DNA of 48,970 nt from Nostoc sp. NMS9 (GCF_017114995.1 NZ_JABXKL010000054.1:1-48970); one strand, 5' to 3'. Shown: positions 16,981-26,313, counted from the first letter of the stretch. Notes: generated by a model not told the origin, from the sequence alone. Made by a program: numbers and translations.

Positions 16981-17010
16981 CGTAGGGTAGAACTGCTGTA
17001 CTATCCTACG
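16981..17010 (+). terminator. Hairpin after hli
   Basis: CGTAGGGTA (16981-16989) and TATCCTACG (17002-17010) form a stem with a single G-T pair, ten bases after the hli stop. The following T content is low. Confidence 0.5.
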
Positions 17011-17150
17011 AAATTCTCTATATTCCACGCCAGTCATTCGTTTCCAACATCTGGCGGCTGTTGCCATTGGTGCAAAATATCAGATTTTTCCGGTTGAGCC
17101 AAAATATAAGTGAATAATTACTTTACATTGAATATGTATAGCTAAAACTC

Positions 17151-17474
17151 ATGGAAATACCCCAACGCGTATTAGTCCGCTACAAAGACGCGTCATACAA
17201 CACCAATGAAATCCGCTTAAGAACTTTTCGGCTTGGATTGCAAATATGGGATGAACAAACCAAACCCAGAAAAACAGAGCTTTATCAGTTTATATTGTCT
17301 TGCTTGAAACAAGTTGACCGCCAAGATCGTTTTATGTTTTCTCTGTTGTTCATAGAATTAACAGACCTCATACGCAACTCTTCTCTGGAAAGAGGAACGA
17401 AAGAGGTTCTGATTAAAACAGCTTTTAGAGAATTTGCTTGTGCGATAACAGACTTTGAAGACGTTGCCAAATAA
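17151..17474 (+). CDS. Hypothetical protein, 107 aa
   Basis: The start is MEIPQRVLVRYKDASYNTNE at 17151. The protein has a short beta-type start, then helices (FILSCLKQVDRQDRFMFSLLFIELTDLI). No transmembrane segment or motif is recognised. Codon use looks like the neighbours. No strong Shine-Dalgarno is visible. Nothing points to a function. Confidence 0.6.
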   Translation: MEIPQRVLVRYKDASYNTNEIRLRTFRLGLQIWDEQTKPRKTELYQFILSCLKQVDRQDRFMFSLLFIELTDLIRNSSLERGTKEVLIKTAFREFACAITDFEDVAK

Positions 17475-17595
17475 GGTTAGTCATGGGGATGCTGGAATTG
17501 CGTAGGCGTAGGCATCACCCTAAAGTCAGCTGACCTAATCGAGTAGGATATCTATAAGTAAACAGCTTTCCGATCGGATTAGTTTTTTCACTAAA

Positions 17596-17698
17596 TGCGC
17601 GGATGGGTAGGTGTTGAGGAAGGGGTGAATACAAAAATGGCTGAATTGCCGTATATGCAAGGATTTGATGGCTTCAACATACTAAAGCCATCCGCGCA
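17596..17698. repeat. Long imperfect inverted repeat, possible structured RNA
   Basis: TGCGCGGATGG (17596-17606) is exactly mirrored by CCATCCGCGCA (17688-17698). Pairing continues inward with TAGGTGTTGA against TTCAACATACTAAAG, giving an arm of about 25 bases. It is either a MITE or a small RNA; there is no ORF. Confidence 0.55.
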
Positions 17699-17824
17699 CC
17701 TTATGTAGACTGACTTCCAGCTATTTACAGTTAGCACAATTGCCACGCCTTATGTTATGATTTTTGCATTCGCGCTATTGAACCTTGAAAACCAAATAAC
17801 ACAAGCCTTTCAGACGCCTGCGAT

Positions 17825-17933
17825 CGCAATCAACTAAAATCCCTCTATTAGGGATTGAAACCAATCCGACATTGCCCAAATTGGCGACAAGTGGACATCG
17901 CAATCAATTAAAATCCCTATTAGGGATTGGAAC
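17825..17933. CRISPR. Orphan two-repeat CRISPR relic
   Basis: Repeat 1 (17825-17861, 37 nt) starts CGCAATCAACTAAAATCCC and ends GGGATTGAAAC. Repeat 2 (17899-17933, 35 nt) differs at two bases and lacks CT in the middle. They are separated by a 37-base spacer. The ATCCCTATTAGGGATTGAAAC core is the kind found in Nostoc CRISPR arrays. The mutated second repeat and the lack of cas genes point to decay. Confidence 0.7.
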
Positions 17934-18078
17934 GAAGTATACTGAGAGTTAACCTTTAAAACCTAGTATCAAAAAGTACAAATATTACTTCAAAGGTCAT
18001 TCCACATCCAGCTTGAGGGCTGTGATATTATAGGAGACTGCTGCATACATTTTAGAAAAACTAGAAACCGAATCGACC

Positions 18079-18348
18079 ATGGCCCTCACGCAACTGCGGA
18101 AACAAGAAATAATCTCCAACTACCAAGTTCACGAAACTGACACTGGCTCGGCCGATGTCCAAGTTGCCATGCTAACTGAGCGCATTAACCGCCTCAGCGA
18201 ACATCTCCAGGCAAATAAAAAAGATCATTCTTCCCGGCGGGGACTGTTGAAGCTAATCGGCCAGCGTAAGCGTCTTCTAGCTTATATATCGCAGGAAAGC
18301 CGGGAAAAATATCAAGCTTTGATTGCTCGTCTCGGTATTCGTGGATAG
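18079..18348 (+). CDS. rpsO: 30S ribosomal protein S15
   Basis: The protein is 89 aa, full length. It begins [20 protein letters not shown] and has [15 protein letters not shown] and the highly conserved [20 protein letters not shown]. uS15 binds 16S rRNA helix 22 early in 30S assembly. The pam68-like gene begins 11 bases downstream, so they form an operon. In bacteria S15 often represses its own mRNA; no clear leader structure was identified here. Confidence 0.97.
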   Translation: MALTQLRKQEIISNYQVHETDTGSADVQVAMLTERINRLSEHLQANKKDHSSRRGLLKLIGQRKRLLAYISQESREKYQALIARLGIRG

Positions 18349-18359
18349 GACTACCGCTT

Positions 18360-18830
18360 ATGTCTGCTGAAGAATCTGAACGCAGTCGTTTGCCCTTTGA
18401 ACCGAACAAAAAGCGCCAAAAACCCGCAAAAACTCAAAGTAAACCAGCAGCACAGCCCCAAGAATCCGTCAAACAGGCTGATAAAAAAGTGGTTTATACC
18501 AAACAAGAGATGGCAATTCCCCAAGTCGTCAGCCAGCGGATGATCCGAAGGGTAGCTGGGTTCTGTGGTGTACCAACAGCATTGGGCATTAGCGCCTTGG
18601 TTGTAAGCTATCTGCTTGCTATCTACTCCGACATCCGACTACCTCCCATCGCCGTGTTATTGGTGAACATGGGATTATTTGGTTTGGGGGTTTTAGGGAT
18701 AACTTATGGCGTTCTCTCTGCCTCTTGGGATGAAGAAAAAGTCGGAAGTTTCCTGGGTTTGGGTGAGTTCAACACCAATTGGCGACGAATGGTGGCAGCT
18801 TGGCGCGAAACTCGGCAAAAAAACTTATAA
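18360..18830 (+). CDS. PAM68-family photosystem II assembly protein
   Basis: The protein is 156 aa. The N-terminal 55 residues are basic and Lys/Gln-rich. Two transmembrane helices follow (ALGISALVVSYLLAIY and VLLVNMGLFGLGVLGITYGVL), then the conserved ASWDEEKVGSFLGLGEFNTN. This is the PAM68/DUF3464 layout; in plants and cyanobacteria the protein aids early photosystem II assembly. It is translated from the rpsO transcript, 11 bases after the rpsO stop. A perfect hairpin follows at 18883-18916. Confidence 0.9.
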   Translation: MSAEESERSRLPFEPNKKRQKPAKTQSKPAAQPQESVKQADKKVVYTKQEMAIPQVVSQRMIRRVAGFCGVPTALGISALVVSYLLAIYSDIRLPPIAVLLVNMGLFGLGVLGITYGVLSASWDEEKVGSFLGLGEFNTNWRRMVAAWRETRQKNL

Positions 18831-18882
18831 TGAACGGCGCTCAGGTATTAAGTAACTGTGGTATTGGGTAAATGAAGAAGTG

Positions 18883-18916
18883 AATGTTGAAGTTGAAATT
18901 TTATAACTTCAACATT
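18883..18916 (+). terminator. Hairpin after the pam68-like gene
   Basis: AATGTTGAAGTT (18883-18894) and AACTTCAACATT (18905-18916) form a perfect 12-bp stem around a 10-base A/T loop. No T-run follows. The remaining bases to 19115 are A/T-rich with no other structure. Confidence 0.5.
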
Positions 18917-19115
18917 GCTAATTCAAATCTTATAACTTTTTTATACCTTATATCTAGTTATTTAGTAGTAAAACTACTGACTGAGCGCTACATTTTGTCT
19001 ATTTATTTTGTAAACAAATTTTATTTTTAACTATTTGTAATTAGGCCAATAGGCAACAATAAAGTTAGCCTATTTACAGAAAATTTTACTCAATTAATTA
19101 ATCAGGAACTTTCAG

Positions 19116-20174
19116 ATGATTATAGTAATGAAAAGTGGTTCTCCAGAGGCGGAAATAAACCGCATTGATGAGGAACTAACTAGCTGGGGGCTAACTCCAG
19201 AAAAAATTGTAGGTCAACACAAAGTCGTTATTGGTCTAGTAGGTGAAACTGCCAGCTTAGATCCACTACAAATTCAGGAACTTAGCCCCTGGATTGAGCA
19301 GGTGTTACGCGTAGAGCAGCCTTACAAACGAGCTAGCCGTCAGTACCGCCACGGCGAAGCTTCGGATGTGGTGGTTAATACTCCTAATGGAGCAGTAGTA
19401 TTTGGCGAACATCAGCCTTTGGTAGTCGTTGCTGGCCCCTGCTCCGTAGAAAATGAAGAAATGATTGTAGAGACGGCGCGGCGCGTCAAGGCTGCTGGAG
19501 CCTCATTTTTGCGCGGAGGGGCATATAAACCTCGGACTTCACCTTATGCCTTCCAAGGACACGGCGAGAGTGCTTTGGATTTATTGGCAAGGGCGCGGGA
19601 AGTTAGCGGACTAGGTATTATTACAGAAGTGATGGATGCCGCAGACCTGGATAAAATTGCCGAAGTTGCTGACGTAATTCAGGTGGGGGCAAGAAATATG
19701 CAGAATTTCTCCTTGCTCAAAAAAGTGGGAGCGCAGCCGAAACCAGTTCTGTTAAAGCGGGGAATGGCAGCTACTATTGAAGATTGGTTGATGGCAGCAG
19801 AGTATATTCTGGCATCTGGTAATCCCAATGTAATTTTATGTGAAAGGGGAATACGCACCTTTGACCGTCAGTATACGCGAAATACATTGGATTTATCAGT
19901 AGTGCCAGTGTTGCGAAAACTGACTCACCTGCCAATCATGATTGATCCCAGCCACGGCGTAGGTTGGTCTGAGTTTGTGCCTTCAATGGCAATGGCTGCG
20001 ATCGCAGCTGGCACAGATTCCCTGATGATAGAGGTTCACCCTAATCCTGCCAAAGCTTTATCCGATGGGCCCCAATCTCTGACACCAGACCGTTTCGATA
20101 ACTTGATGCAAGAATTGGCAGTAATTGGTAAAGCGGTGGGACGCTGGCAGCAACCAGCAGTGGCTCTAGCTTAA
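19116..20174 (+). CDS. aroF: 3-deoxy-7-phosphoheptulonate (DAHP) synthase
   Basis: The protein is 352 aa. An N-terminal ferredoxin-like regulatory domain (MIIVMKSGSPEAEINRI, residues 1-70) is followed by the TIM-barrel synthase. VVVAGPCSVEN, LRGGAYKPRTSPYAFQG, LLKRGMAATIEDWL and MIDPSHGVG carry the PEP, E4P and metal ligands. This is the class Ib form. It condenses phosphoenolpyruvate and erythrose 4-phosphate at the entry to aromatic amino acid synthesis. It is a single gene, followed by a small hairpin, a MITE and a strong terminator. Confidence 0.96.
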   Translation: MIIVMKSGSPEAEINRIDEELTSWGLTPEKIVGQHKVVIGLVGETASLDPLQIQELSPWIEQVLRVEQPYKRASRQYRHGEASDVVVNTPNGAVVFGEHQPLVVVAGPCSVENEEMIVETARRVKAAGASFLRGGAYKPRTSPYAFQGHGESALDLLARAREVSGLGIITEVMDAADLDKIAEVADVIQVGARNMQNFSLLKKVGAQPKPVLLKRGMAATIEDWLMAAEYILASGNPNVILCERGIRTFDRQYTRNTLDLSVVPVLRKLTHLPIMIDPSHGVGWSEFVPSMAMAAIAAGTDSLMIEVHPNPAKALSDGPQSLTPDRFDNLMQELAVIGKAVGRWQQPAVALA

Positions 20175-20222
20175 AATTCAGTTGCAACTTCTTAGTAGGC
20201 ATAAATAAATTAAAGTTTGTAG

Positions 20223-20240
20223 TCAGGAGTTTAGTCCTGA
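20223..20240 (+). terminator. Small hairpin after aroF
   Basis: TCAGGA (20223-20228) pairs with TCCTGA (20235-20240) about 50 bases after the aroF stop. It is weak and without an adjacent T-run. Confidence 0.35.
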
Positions 20241-20316
20241 TAAATCTGAAAAAGCGATAAATTGCTTATTACAAACTAGGATTTTTTTATATGTTTAATT
20301 ATGCCTGCCTATTTAT

Positions 20317-20452
20317 TAGACCTCTTGCAAAAATCCTTGAATCACCCCTCCCCAACCCTCCCCTTGTGAAGGGGAGGGGGCAAGATTTCAAGTTTCCCCC
20401 CAATATATCGGGGGGATTAAGGGGGGTCTATTCGACTTATGCAAGAGGTCTA
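20317..20452. repeat. MITE with TA target-site duplication
   Basis: TAGACCTCTTGCA (20317-20329) and the exact complement TGCAAGAGGTCTA (20440-20452) bound 136 bases. TA at each end fits a TA target duplication as made by IS630/Tc1-type transposases. Two G/C-rich hairpins lie inside (CCCCTCCCC/GGGGAGGGG and CCCCCC/GGGGGG). There is no ORF. Confidence 0.75.
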
Positions 20453-20471
20453 TTGTAAATATGAAATGATA

Positions 20472-20502
20472 CCCCTTTAGAAGATTTCTAAAGGGGATTT
20501 TT
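20472..20502 (+). terminator. Strong Rho-independent terminator
   Basis: CCCCTTTAGAA (20472-20482) and TTCTAAAGGGG (20486-20496) form a perfect 11-bp stem with a 3-base loop, followed by ATTTTT. It probably ended aroF transcription before the MITE entered. The next 80 bases to the end of the split gene at 20582 contain nothing else. Confidence 0.8.
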
Positions 20503-20718
20503 AAACACTAACTAAAGCTATGAAAAAATAAATCTGCAATCAATATTGATGGACAATATTTTTTTGCAATTGTAAGACTTTTTATCGATATACATAGCGA
20601 GCAGGTATCCAGTGGCGACCACGATTTGTTTGCACCCAACGCCCAGGAAGCAATATCCTCCTTCTCGCTTGCACAGGTGTATGAACTCTAAATCGCACTG
20701 GTCTTCTGATTATTCTAG

Positions 20719-22124
20719 TGGGACTTTGTAAAAAAGTAGTGCCAAATCAGGCTAAAATGCTCTTCTAGAGTTAAGTTTACGTCAGTCTCGACAGGAGCAG
20801 CGTAAAATGAAACATCAAGTTGGGGCAGCAATGCCCAAATGTTTTGAGAATTGGTGTGGTCGCTTCGATGACTTGTTCTCACGGCAAGTACAACGCCAAA
20901 GTTTCAGGATGTATTTAGGAGGATTACTGGGAGAAAGCGATGCCTGCGGCGGGCTACGCCTACGCAAAAACCTGGCTCAGATTGCTGGTAATACGGTAGA
21001 TGGCTCGTACAATAGCTTGCGCCACTTCTTAAACGACGCACCGTGGGACGTATCAGCCCTAAATAACCGACGTTTAGAGGTGATGCAGCAATGCCGTCAA
21101 ACTAAACTACAGCAAGGTTTTACCCTAATTATTGATGACTCTGGTCATCGCAAAAGTGGGAATGCAACAGCAGGTGTCGGAAGGCAATACATTGGTGAAA
21201 TAGGCAAAACAGATAATGGAGTGGTGCTATTAACAACGTACTTCTATGATGGGGTGCGGAAGTTGCCATTAGATGTGGCGTTATACCAACATGGCAGTTC
21301 TCTGCCACAAGGAAAAGCTGACCCAAAATTTGTTAAAAAACCAGACTTGGCACTACAACTAATAGATCAATGTCTCAAACGTGGCTATCGGCCAAAAACA
21401 ACTTTAATTGATGCGGGCTATGGTAATAACACACCATTTGTCAAACAGTTGGAGTCAAGAAATCTGACTTATATTGCTGCCATTGCCAAAAACCGTAAAG
21501 TCACTTGCCAACTGACCACAGACTTAGAACCACGCAAACATTCTGTAGAAGAAATCGCACAGGCATTGCCAGCAGAAGACTTTACAAAAGTGCAATTGGA
21601 TTTAGAACAACCACGTACTGTTTGGGTAACGCTAATTCGGGTACATATAGCGAAACTAGAAGGTTTGCGAACTGTTGCAATTCAGTTGCAATTCAACTAA
21701 ATGCTTCGACATGGGCAGAAGCGACGGAGGTTGATTACTTTCTCACCAATGCTCCAACTCCTATACTGAGTCCCCTTTGGGTGGCAACCACTTACTCACA
21801 ACGCAATTGGGTAGAAGTATTCTACCGTGAGGCCAAAGGTTGGTTAGGTTTGCGCGAGTATCAGGTACGAGATGCCAAAAGTCTCAAACGGCATTGGATT
21901 TTGGTGTTTACAGTCTACACATTTATCCTTTGGCATCAATTAACTGGAGGATTTCGCCGTCAGTGGGCAACTAAACCTTTACATACTTTTGTGGAAGCTC
22001 TGGAGGCTTTCCGTACCGCAGTAGAATTTCGCTTTGTACGCTGGCTTAATACGCATATTGATGTATTTGCCGCTCATAAAGCTAAGTCTGGTTATGTTTG
22101 GGCTTAGAAAGTTGCAAAGTCCCA
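20719..22124 (+). mobile_element. IS701-family insertion sequence
   Basis: The element is 1406 bp. The ends are TGGGACTTTG (20719) and its complement CAAAGTCCCA (ending 22124), and it is flanked by direct CTAG copies (20715-20718 and 22125-22128). A YTAR-type 4-bp duplication is characteristic of IS701. It carries one DDE transposase that is frameshifted, so this copy cannot move unaided. Confidence 0.88.
20807..22107 (+). pseudogene. IS701-type DDE transposase, frameshifted by an 11-bp duplication
   Basis: The first part (20807-21700) holds catalytic Asp motifs FTLIIDDSGHRKSG and TTLIDAGYG. The second part continues in another frame as NASTWAEATEVDYFLTNAP with the Glu motif WVEVFYREAKGWLGL, ending at 22107. 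At the break GTTGCAATTCA is present twice in tandem (21674-21684 and 21685-21695). Deleting one copy restores VAIQLNASTWAE. A second oddity is the seven-codon stretch ACGGLRL (about 20942-20962), in-frame repeat DNA placed between GESD and RKNL. Together these show a once-active transposase. Confidence 0.88.
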
Positions 22125-22243
22125 CTAGCTGGAACCGATCGCCTAACTGGTCGTCTGATCTGAGCATCGGCTTGAAAAGGAATAAAGGTAACAGCAATTG
22201 GTAAAATCAGTGCTGCACTAGCAAGCATTCTTTTAATACTCAT

Positions 22244-22608
22244 TCGCAAACTTCCCTTTTATGATATTGACATCAAAGAAATTAGTTTTTCATAAAATAT
22301 CAATTCCTTTGACAAATAAATACTAGGTCTGAAAAGAGCTATACACTAGTGATAAAGGTCATTATTTGAACCGTGACTAATGTCATGGATAAAAAATGTA
22401 AACATGACTCTGCTATTGAATAAAATTATTTTTAGAGAGTGGCACTGTTAATACCGAAAACTTCGATTTTGATCTTTGTGGCAGTGCCTACCTGACGGCA
22501 ATACGCTTACTGCAACTCAATTTTGCCACCTGAAAAAAAGGGACAGGCAAAATACCCATCCCAGAAAATTCACTTTTATTCAATTGATAGCAAATGATAG
22601 CAAAACTT
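22244..22608. other. Intergenic region above the split gene
   Basis: It contains the promoter of the split secreted-protein gene (minus strand) and the end of the HtrA gene. It is A/T-rich with no gene or clear repeat seen. An AGAGAGTGGCA string (22435) recurs near 26515. Confidence 0.4.
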
Positions 22609-23865
22609 TTATTGCACTTGCGTGGGGAAAGCACCAGGTTGCACAGCTATGTTAAGATTCTGCCCATTGCGACGTAATTCCATACGTAAATCGCTCCCGA
22701 CTTGGCTATTTTCTACTGCCTTTTGGACACTGCTGGCATCTGTGACTGCTTGATTGCCAAGCTTTTGGATAACATCACCAGCACGTATCCCGGCTTTAGC
22801 AGCTGGTGAATTTGGTATAACTTTTACAACTAATACACCTTTATCTTCATTCACACTCAAACCGCTATTGGGATCTGAGTTGATATTTTGTTTTAGCTGA
22901 GGTGTTAACCCCACCATCTGAATTCCCAGGTAAGGATGTTCTACTTTACCTGTAGCTATTAGTTGACTGGAAATGTGTTGTGCTGTATTGATAGGAATAG
23001 CAAAGCCTAATCCTTGTGCCCCTTGAATAATGGCTGTATTCATGGCAATTACCTCGCCACGGGAATTTAGCAAGGGGCCGCCAGAGTTACCGGGATTAAT
23101 TGCTGCGTCGGTTTGAATATACTCTACTCGCTTATCGGGAGCGCCGATTAGCTTGCTACTGCGTCCAGTGGCACTGATGATTCCGGTAGTTACTGTATTA
23201 TCTAATCCAAGGGGGTTGCCGATCGCGATCGCCCATTCTCCGGGTTGCAGTTTATCTGAGTTACCCAAGGCTACTAATGGGAGATTGTCTGCCTGAATTT
23301 TGACAACAGCAACATCGGTCAGCTCGTCTTTTCCTAACACCTTACCTTTAAAGCTACGCCCATCTTTGAGTGTAACTGTTACGGTATCAGCACCATCAAC
23401 TACGTGGGCATTGGTAAGAATACGACCATCAGCACTAATAATAAAACCTGAACCAGTACCCCGTTCTACACGATTCTGTTGTTCTGGCATTTGAGAGCCA
23501 AAAAAGCGCTGGAAAAGCGGATCGTTAAATTCATCTGGTAACTGGGTTTTTACGGTTCGGGAAGAGTCAATTCGCACTACAGCAGGCCCTACCTTTTGCA
23601 CCACCTGGATAACAAAGTTAGGATCTGTGCCTGCTGGTATTGGAGGAGCAGCATTTACTCGACTTACTGCCAAATTAGATGCATTTTCAGACACCTGCTG
23701 AGAGTGTCCAGCCATATAGCCGCCTGCCAATGTCATACCTGATCCCAGCAGCACCAGCGATAGAGAGGCGGCAGCCTTTCTCCAGGGTTTATGATATTTG
23801 GCATCAGCAGTGTTATGTGAAATGCTATTTGATGGGTGTTCTCTGTCGCGAGATTCGTTTTGCAT
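22609..23865 (-). CDS. HhoA/HhoB/HtrA-type serine protease (Deg family)
   Basis: The protein is 418 aa. A membrane anchor or signal segment lies near residues 33-52. The trypsin-like domain (about 80-300) has the catalytic triad His154 (TNAHVV), Asp184 (LTDVAVV) and Ser261 (GNSGGPL). One PDZ domain (about 305-405) follows. These ATP-independent proteases degrade misfolded proteins in the periplasm and thylakoid lumen and are induced by light and heat stress. One PDZ fits cyanobacterial Deg proteins; which of HhoA, HhoB or HtrA it matches best cannot be settled here. It is transcribed alone. Confidence 0.93.
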   Translation of the reverse strand: MQNESRDREHPSNSISHNTADAKYHKPWRKAAASLSLVLLGSGMTLAGGYMAGHSQQVSENASNLAVSRVNAAPPIPAGTDPNFVIQVVQKVGPAVVRIDSSRTVKTQLPDEFNDPLFQRFFGSQMPEQQNRVERGTGSGFIISADGRILTNAHVVDGADTVTVTLKDGRSFKGKVLGKDELTDVAVVKIQADNLPLVALGNSDKLQPGEWAIAIGNPLGLDNTVTTGIISATGRSSKLIGAPDKRVEYIQTDAAINPGNSGGPLLNSRGEVIAMNTAIIQGAQGLGFAIPINTAQHISSQLIATGKVEHPYLGIQMVGLTPQLKQNINSDPNSGLSVNEDKGVLVVKVIPNSPAAKAGIRAGDVIQKLGNQAVTDASSVQKAVENSQVGSDLRMELRRNGQNLNIAVQPGAFPTQVQ

Positions 23866-24042
23866 TGCTGTCTGGAAGGATATTTAGATGTATTACTAAT
23901 GTAGATATGATTTGTGACAGTTTTGTTGCGGAGGTATTGCGTTGTTGTGAAAGCTTTGGTTTTTTACCAAGAAAGAACTCAGGAACCAGGAGTTAGAATG
24001 ACAAGTGTGCGACATTCAGTAGACCGAAGAGTTATGCGATCG

Positions 24043-24219
24043 CTAATTCACAACTGTGGAGAATAATAACTCACGAGTGTACTGATTTTTTACACTACGT
24101 TCAAATAATTCATCTGGGATTTGGGGAGACAGCGCTTTTTCCAAAGGCCCGCCAACCATCACGAATAGTGGACTCTCTTTGACAAAACGCTCAAATACCT
24201 GCCAAGCACAACATTTCTC
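24043..24219 (-). pseudogene. Transposase N-terminal relic (IS4-type)
   Basis: A minus-strand frame reads CAWQVFERFVKESPLFVMVGG, then PDELFERSVKNQYTRELLFST, before a TAG at 24043. This resembles the N-terminus of a DDE transposase family common in Nostoc (FERFVEESP... YTRELLFS). No catalytic part remains and no start codon is evident. Confidence 0.55.
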
Positions 24220-24571
24220 TTCTCAATGCTGAGATTTGCACCTCTTTTAACCGAACTACAAATTAGCTCATCATACAACATCTTGAAAAAGCTAGTCCTA
24301 GTTTAATTATCGCGATCAAAAGTGTATAATGCCTCCCTTGCAGCACTTAAAGGTGCGGAATGTCAAATTTCAAGATAAGCTAATGTTGGCTGGAACTAAA
24401 CCCACGTCATAAATTCCCTCATGAATTAGTAGGGGTCGTTCCTCCACTTCGGGCGCTGTGGGTGGATAGAAAAACAAGATTAGCTTAATTACTAAATATT
24501 TATTTATCCGAACTTGATATTCAATTGTTAAAATGTTGTGTCGAACAACTTTTTCAAATTAGTAACAGTTG
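24220..24571. other. Promoter region of the ThDP enzyme gene
   Basis: It is A/T-rich with no ORF. A TATAAT hexamer at 24325-24330 is a possible -10 box but has no good -35. No Shine-Dalgarno is obvious before 24572. Confidence 0.35.
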
Positions 24572-26293
24572 ATGAAAAGACCAATCAAAGTATTGTGCAG
24601 CAAGATTGACATTCCAGAAACAGATATTTCTGGAGCTAAACTTCTTTTAGACACTTTATCCGAGCATGGTGTTAGTTATATATTTGCAGTGCCAGGAAGA
24701 GAAGCAGAATGCATCCTGTTTAATGAATCTCCCAATTTACAGATTGTGCTAACTGCTATAGAACTCAGTGCGGGGTTTGCAGCTTATGCTTATGCCATTA
24801 TTTCTCATAAAACGCAAGTAGTTTTTTCAACTCTTGGCCCAGGAGCAGCAAACTTAGCCAATGCGATTTATTCTGCCTATGCAGATAGGGTAGCTATTGT
24901 CTTTATTACAGCACAAGTAGAGCGTGATAAATGCTACTATAATCATACTCACCAATGTATAGATGCTGTGAAAATGTACGAATCTATCAGCAAATTCGCC
25001 TATGAAATTGGTGATGTTACAGAAATCAGCAATGTTATAGAAAACGCTTTTCAAATTACCCAAAAAGAACCCAAAGGACCAGCAATAATTAGCATTCCTA
25101 TTGATGTACTTAAGCAAAAAATATCTTCCAAAATAAGCCCAAGTAAACTAGCAATTAAAAAATTAAATCAATCAAATTTATATATTGATTCAATAGATAA
25201 AGTTGTATCTGTTTTGCAAAACGCCAAACAACCATTAGTTTATGTTGGAAATCAGGTTATTAGGTCAGGTTGTGTTGACCTGATAAGGCGTTTATGTGAA
25301 ACTTATAATCTGCCAATGGTATCTGCTTATGATGCCAAAGGAGTCTTACCCACAAATCATGAATTAAACTATTTTGCTTGTACAAGTTATGCACAAGGTA
25401 TTTTAGGAATTAATGCAGATGAAATTATTTTTAGTCCTGTAGATTGTGTAATAGCGTTTGGCTATGACTGGAAAGATGATGTATTTCCAGACAAACACTT
25501 CAGTTATGGAATAGAAAAAACTCTGATCGGTTTTTCTAGCATTATGCCAGAAAAAATACGTTCCCAGTTTTTAGATATTCCAGGTAATCTCAAAGAAAAC
25601 CTAATTACTCTGTTGCATAAGTTAGCTAAACAAAATTTGTCTTTCAGAAAACCATATAATATTACCTCACTGAAAGAGACTATTAAGAGAAAACAAGCTA
25701 ATTTGGAAGCACCTCAAGGATTGATAAATATAATCTCAGTCATCAATGCTATTAATGAGACTTCAGCACTTTTAATTTCAGATGTCGGCACATTTAGACA
25801 TTACGCAGTTTTGTTTAGCAATACAGAAAAACCTAATTTCTTTCTAACTTCTGCTGGAAGTTCGTCTTTTGGTACAGGACTACCTCTCGGATTAGGAACT
25901 TGTTTAGCTTATAGAGAAGACGAGACAAAAATTATAGTCTTGACAGGAGATGGAGGATTTAACTCTGTGATTGGGGATTTAAGAACTTTAAAAAATCTCA
26001 ATTTAAGTATAGTAATTATCGTACTTAACAATAATAAAAATGGGCTAATCAATATTTATCAGCAAAAAGGACATGGACAAACTTATTCTCCCTCTGTTAA
26101 TCATGCCGAAGCATCTTTTGTGAAAATTGCGGAAGGGTATAACTGTAAAGCATTTAAAGTTGACTCAAATGAGGAGCTAAAAAACAGTATTAAAAAAGCT
26201 TTTCAAATAGGTGGGCCTGTAGTCATTGAAGTACCGATTTATTACCCTGAAGAAGATATTGAGAGGTTAACATGCAGTGCAGATTTGGCGTAA
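24572..26293 (+). CDS. Thiamine-diphosphate enzyme, acetolactate-synthase-like
   Basis: The protein is 573 aa from ATG 24572. The three ThDP-fold domains are in order. The N-terminal pyrimidine-binding domain has FAVPGREAE and the cofactor-activating Glu64 in AIELSAGFAAYAYA. A central domain (about 190-330) follows. The C-terminal PP-binding domain has GDGGFNSVIGD...IIVLNNNKNG, the GDG-(about 26)-NN Mg/ThDP motif, from residue 457. It could be an acetolactate synthase relative, a 2-oxo acid decarboxylase or a carboligase. The substrate loop does not match the IlvB form. Low G+C and AAA/AAT-rich codons set it apart from the housekeeping genes. It converges with the TauD-like gene. Confidence 0.85.
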   Translation: MKRPIKVLCSKIDIPETDISGAKLLLDTLSEHGVSYIFAVPGREAECILFNESPNLQIVLTAIELSAGFAAYAYAIISHKTQVVFSTLGPGAANLANAIYSAYADRVAIVFITAQVERDKCYYNHTHQCIDAVKMYESISKFAYEIGDVTEISNVIENAFQITQKEPKGPAIISIPIDVLKQKISSKISPSKLAIKKLNQSNLYIDSIDKVVSVLQNAKQPLVYVGNQVIRSGCVDLIRRLCETYNLPMVSAYDAKGVLPTNHELNYFACTSYAQGILGINADEIIFSPVDCVIAFGYDWKDDVFPDKHFSYGIEKTLIGFSSIMPEKIRSQFLDIPGNLKENLITLLHKLAKQNLSFRKPYNITSLKETIKRKQANLEAPQGLINIISVINAINETSALLISDVGTFRHYAVLFSNTEKPNFFLTSAGSSSFGTGLPLGLGTCLAYREDETKIIVLTGDGGFNSVIGDLRTLKNLNLSIVIIVLNNNKNGLINIYQQKGHGQTYSPSVNHAEASFVKIAEGYNCKAFKVDSNEELKNSIKKAFQIGGPVVIEVPIYYPEEDIERLTCSADLA

Positions 26294-26313
26294 GAGAGGA
26301 GCCTTACTTAATA

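Larger units (their letters stand above)
17475..18078. other. Intergenic region with inverted repeat and CRISPR relic
   Basis: No gene is seen. It holds a long imperfect inverted repeat (17596-17698) and a two-repeat CRISPR-like stretch (17825-17933), then the leader of rpsO. No cas gene is in the window. Confidence 0.5.
20582..22243 (-). pseudogene. Small secreted basic protein gene split by an IS
   Basis: Removing the IS (20719-22124) and one CTAG copy joins 22243-22125 to 20714-20582 into an exact 84-codon reading frame. It starts MSIKRMLASAALILPIAVTF and ends RGRHWIPARYVYR. It has a signal peptide cleaved near ADA/Q and a mature chain of about 55 residues, very rich in Arg and without acidic residues. 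The family is not recognised. The insertion breaks codon 40, so only a truncated exported peptide could be made now. The perfect frame suggests the insertion is recent. Confidence 0.85.
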
